From positions 1 to 7,944 of the forward strand of contig JBELMB010000229.1 in NCBI GenBank assembly GCA_042088665.1: a stretch of DNA of 7,944 nucleotides, given 5' to 3'. How positions within the stretch are numbered: the stretch's first letter is position 1; each line of letters opens with the position of its first letter. The translations under genes and the position numbers were made by a program. Positions 6,334 through 7,944 of the stretch are shown here, in pieces. This DNA is from JBELMB01 sp042088665 (lineage in GTDB: Bacteria; Pseudomonadota; Alphaproteobacteria; Rhodobacterales; Rhodobacteraceae). The notes beneath the pieces are model-generated. The model saw only the letters and a program-made list of their open reading frames with translations, ran no database searches and was not told the origin of the DNA.

Positions 6334-7251
6334 TCAAAGCCAGATCGGGTTGGACCAGGCCCTCTTGCCCGCACGATCAATCACAGTGACGCGAATCCAT
6401 GGGGACTTCGCAAAGCGCGCAAGAGCGATCTTGCCTGTCGTCATTGATTCCCCGTGGATCGACACCGCGGCAGAGCCCTGCCCCTGCACGATGATCGTCG
6501 CGACAGCGGAACATGTGACCGTGACTTCGGTCTGGTCCACGGAAATCCCCCGCAGTTCCGGTCCCTGCGAGGAATAATACATCCCGGCTTTCAACGCTTC
6601 GAGCAAGGCTTCGGGCGTCTGCTCTTCGGATTTGACCATGACCCAGCCGCCAAAGTGATCCGGCTCTGTGAAATGGGCGTCATCTGTGGCGCAAAGATCC
6701 AGCTTTCGTCCCTCTGACAGCAGTAGATCAAGCGTGTGAAACCCGTCCGGGCGGTCGCAGCTGATGGCGCAGCCATGGTTGTAGATCTCCACCGCATGCG
6801 CCGCCTCGATGCTGCGGGCATCCGCCAGCGTCAGCCCCGACCACTGCGGATGGGCCACGGCAACATAGGCTCCCGCCGCGCGGGCGCGCGCCGCCAGCTC
6901 CGGTCCGGATTCCTGATCTGCGATCGGGTGAAACCCCGGTGTATTTGATGGGGCAAAATCCTCCGGCAGCCCGACCGCAAGGATGTGCCATAGCTCGCCG
7001 TTTTCCATCGCGCCGGAATGAAGCTCTGCGCCGAGGATCGTTGTGAAAGTATCATCCCGAAACGGCTTCGTATCCGCGATCGGATAGGTGTAGGCTGCAA
7101 TGAAATGGTCGGTCAGCGCGATGAAGTCATAGCCTTCGGCCTTGTATCTGCGGCACACCTCTTCGGGGGCAAGCACGCCATCAGAGAGGTTGGAATGGGT
7201 GTGGAGGTTGCCGCGGTAGAACCGGCCCGGTGCGGTGAAGACTGGGATCAT
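6334..7251 (-). CDS. PHP-domain metallohydrolase, CehA/McbA-like
   Basis: A 305-residue PHP-superfamily protein, expected to be a metal-dependent phosphoesterase or hydrolase in the cytoplasm; there is no signal peptide or membrane helix. PHP metal-site motifs appear in order: H17-T-H19 with D24 (LHTHSNLSDG), T47-D48-H49, E76 and H78 (GAELH), H89, H134 (AHPQW), and D190-D191-A-H193 near the end of the barrel. A beta-rich C-terminal segment (about 230-305, ending in RVTVIDRAGKRAWSNP) resembles the accessory domain that follows PHP in CehA/McbA-type proteins. The start at 7251 is chosen over an upstream ATG at 7305. AGGAG (complement of 7259-7263) sits 7 nt before it, and the conserved text begins directly after it; the extra 18 residues look non-coding. 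Substrate is unknown. The gene is divergent from the TPR gene and convergent with fadJ, so it is probably a separate transcription unit. Confidence 0.88.
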   Translation of the reverse strand: MIPVFTAPGRFYRGNLHTHSNLSDGVLAPEEVCRRYKAEGYDFIALTDHFIAAYTYPIADTKPFRDDTFTTILGAELHSGAMENGELWHILAVGLPEDFAPSNTPGFHPIADQESGPELAARARAAGAYVAVAHPQWSGLTLADARSIEAAHAVEIYNHGCAISCDRPDGFHTLDLLLSEGRKLDLCATDDAHFTEPDHFGGWVMVKSEEQTPEALLEALKAGMYYSSQGPELRGISVDQTEVTVTCSAVATIIVQGQGSAAVSIHGESMTTGKIALARFAKSPWIRVTVIDRAGKRAWSNPIWL

Positions 7252-7320
7252 GTGAAGGCTCCTGTTAGGATCGCCGCTGTGTGTCACCGGACTGTGACGG
7301 CCCAATGACAGGGTGGTTCA
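7252..7320. promoter_or_regulatory. Divergent promoter region with inverted repeat
   Basis: This 69-bp interval separates the divergent PHP and TPR starts and must hold the 5' signals of both. It contains GTCAC-N6-GTGAC (7283-7298), an inverted repeat of the size bound by dimeric repressors or activators. Ribosome-binding sites are AGGAG for PHP (complement of 7259-7263) and AGGG for TPR (7310-7313). I cannot identify convincing -35/-10 boxes on either strand. Confidence 0.4.
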
Positions 7321-7788
7321 ATGGTTAATCTTTCCTCTCTCCCGGTCTTGCTGGCAACAGAAGACTGGATTGCTGCCGAAACGCTGCTCCGCGAGGCGGT
7401 GCAGAGTGATGGCGCGCGCGCGGCGGTGTTCTTCAACCTTGCCAAGGTGCTCGAAAAGCAAGGCAGGACGGAAGAGCGCGAGGCCCTGATCAAGCGCGCG
7501 CTGGAGATGGAGTCAGGCCATGCACAGGCCTGGTTCGATCTGGGCATGCTGCGCGCCGATGGCGGAGACCTGCGCGGTGCCGAAGCGGCGTTTTCGCGCG
7601 CCGCCGAATGCAGGCCACAGGATGAAGCCGCCTGGCGCCAGGTCTTGCGGATGCGGGTGGCACTGGGGCGCTGGATCGGTGTGCAAGAGGCGCTCAATCA
7701 CTTGCCTCAAGACGCGGAGACAGTTGATGCCGCGCAGCAGGCATTGGCGGCTCTTCAACATGCGCCGGCTCAGAGCGCCCGGGATTAG
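7321..7788 (+). CDS. Small TPR-repeat protein
   Basis: A 155-residue, mostly helical protein. Two consecutive 34-residue tetratricopeptide repeats are visible at about 34-67 and 68-101. They show the usual spacing of small and aromatic residues (FFNLAKVLEKQGRTEE, then WFDLGMLRADGGDLRGAEAA) and end near a helix-breaking residue. A degenerate repeat precedes them (about 12-33: DWIAAETLLREAV) and another follows (about 102-130). TPR arrays mediate protein-protein contacts, and no catalytic domain is present. There is no signal peptide or membrane segment, so it is likely cytoplasmic. AGGG at 7310-7313 gives modest support for the start. The partner is unknown. Divergence from the PHP gene may mean shared control but does not show shared function. 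Confidence 0.8.
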   Translation: MVNLSSLPVLLATEDWIAAETLLREAVQSDGARAAVFFNLAKVLEKQGRTEEREALIKRALEMESGHAQAWFDLGMLRADGGDLRGAEAAFSRAAECRPQDEAAWRQVLRMRVALGRWIGVQEALNHLPQDAETVDAAQQALAALQHAPAQSARD

Positions 7789-7827
7789 GCAAGGGCCCGT
7801 GTCCGGATCGGGCAATGCCAAACCTGT

Positions 7828-7857
7828 CTGACTAGCGCCCGGCACCGGGTGCGTCAG
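7828..7857. terminator. Large imperfect hairpin between convergent genes
   Basis: Outer arms CTGAC and GTCAG pair, then after a 2-nt bulge GCGCCCG pairs with CGGGTGC (one G-T) around a GCAC loop. The structure lies 40 bp after the TPR stop and spans the stop codon and last codons of the probable minus-strand gene at the right edge. The placement suits a two-way transcript end. The lack of a T-run on either side makes intrinsic termination uncertain. Confidence 0.4.
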
Positions 7858-7944
7858 CGGACTCCATCGTGCGCAAATGCCCTGAGTAGGCGACAAGCAG
7901 AGGTCCCCCCAGTGGCAAGGCCAGCCGCACGTCAAAACAATAGA
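7832..7944 (-). CDS. Probable C-terminal end of an unidentified gene (partial)
   Basis: Read on the minus strand from the right edge, one frame gives 36 residues with plausible protein text (…FDVRLALPLGGPLLVAYSG… ending ADAPGAGR) and a TAG stop at 7832-7834. Third codon positions are mostly G or C, as in the neighbouring genes, and the mix of hydrophobic and charged residues looks coding, unlike the frame beside it, which holds internal stops. The start lies outside the window. I do not recognise the family, and 36 residues are too few for a function. It would converge with the TPR gene, with 43 bp between their stops. Confidence 0.4.
   Translation of the reverse strand, partial: YCFDVRLALPLGGPLLVAYSGHLRTMESADAPGAGR

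Noticed and set aside
5926..6447. A 173-codon plus-strand open frame in the fadJ-PHP gap, overlapping the PHP gene's 3' end
   Set aside because: The translation is Pro/Arg/Ala/Gly-rich with no domain, it starts inside or beside the terminator, has no good ribosome-binding site, and runs antisense into a well-supported gene.
7305..7328. A 7-codon open frame (ATG to TAA) overlapping the TPR start, considered as a regulatory leader peptide
   Set aside because: It has no ribosome-binding site of its own and its codons show no attenuator pattern. Short frames like this arise easily by chance.
1..7944. tRNA genes, CRISPR arrays, insertion sequences, or phage and defence genes
   Set aside because: No GGTTCGA-type T-loop within a cloverleaf context, no direct repeat-spacer pattern, no transposase or integrase motifs, and no nuclease, toxin or reverse-transcriptase domains were seen on either strand.

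Overview
The window looks like chromosomal DNA of an alphaproteobacterium, most probably a Rhodobacterales/Roseobacter-group member. The signs are high G+C, strong G/C preference at third codon positions, family sequences resembling Rhodobacteraceae proteins as I remember them (the thiolase ending, the FadJ text around its catalytic residues, the COG3837-like cupin), and a palindrome-bearing element at the left edge of a type I recall from roseobacter genomes. No search was possible, so the taxonomic call is an inference.

Left and centre (142-5891, all plus strand): five genes lie in a row and end at a hairpin terminator. They encode a glutathione S-transferase-like protein, a thiolase, a small NTF2/SnoaL-like protein, a cupin fused to a second NTF2-like domain, and a 732-residue FadJ-type multifunctional beta-oxidation enzyme. 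Thiolase plus FadJ would carry out the hydration, second oxidation and thiolytic cleavage of fatty acyl-CoA. All the expected catalytic residues are visible in both. The two proteins between them have no assigned function. They overlap by 14 bp, so they are probably translationally coupled, and their NTF2-like domains appear related to each other. This accessory pair inside a beta-oxidation operon is the most interesting part of the window.

Centre-right (5923-6333): about 410 bp separate the convergent fadJ and PHP genes. I see only hairpins there and no convincing gene.

Right (6334-7944): a PHP-domain metallohydrolase (CehA/McbA-like) on the minus strand diverges from a short TPR protein on the plus strand. 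The 69-bp interval between them holds an inverted repeat. The TPR gene then converges on what looks like the last 36 codons of a minus-strand gene running in from the right edge, with a large hairpin over that gene's stop codon.

I found no mobile element, CRISPR array, rRNA or tRNA. Nothing here is clearly a new defence or mobile system. The novelty candidates are the cupin/NTF2 fusion, its upstream NTF2-like partner, and their link to fatty-acid oxidation.
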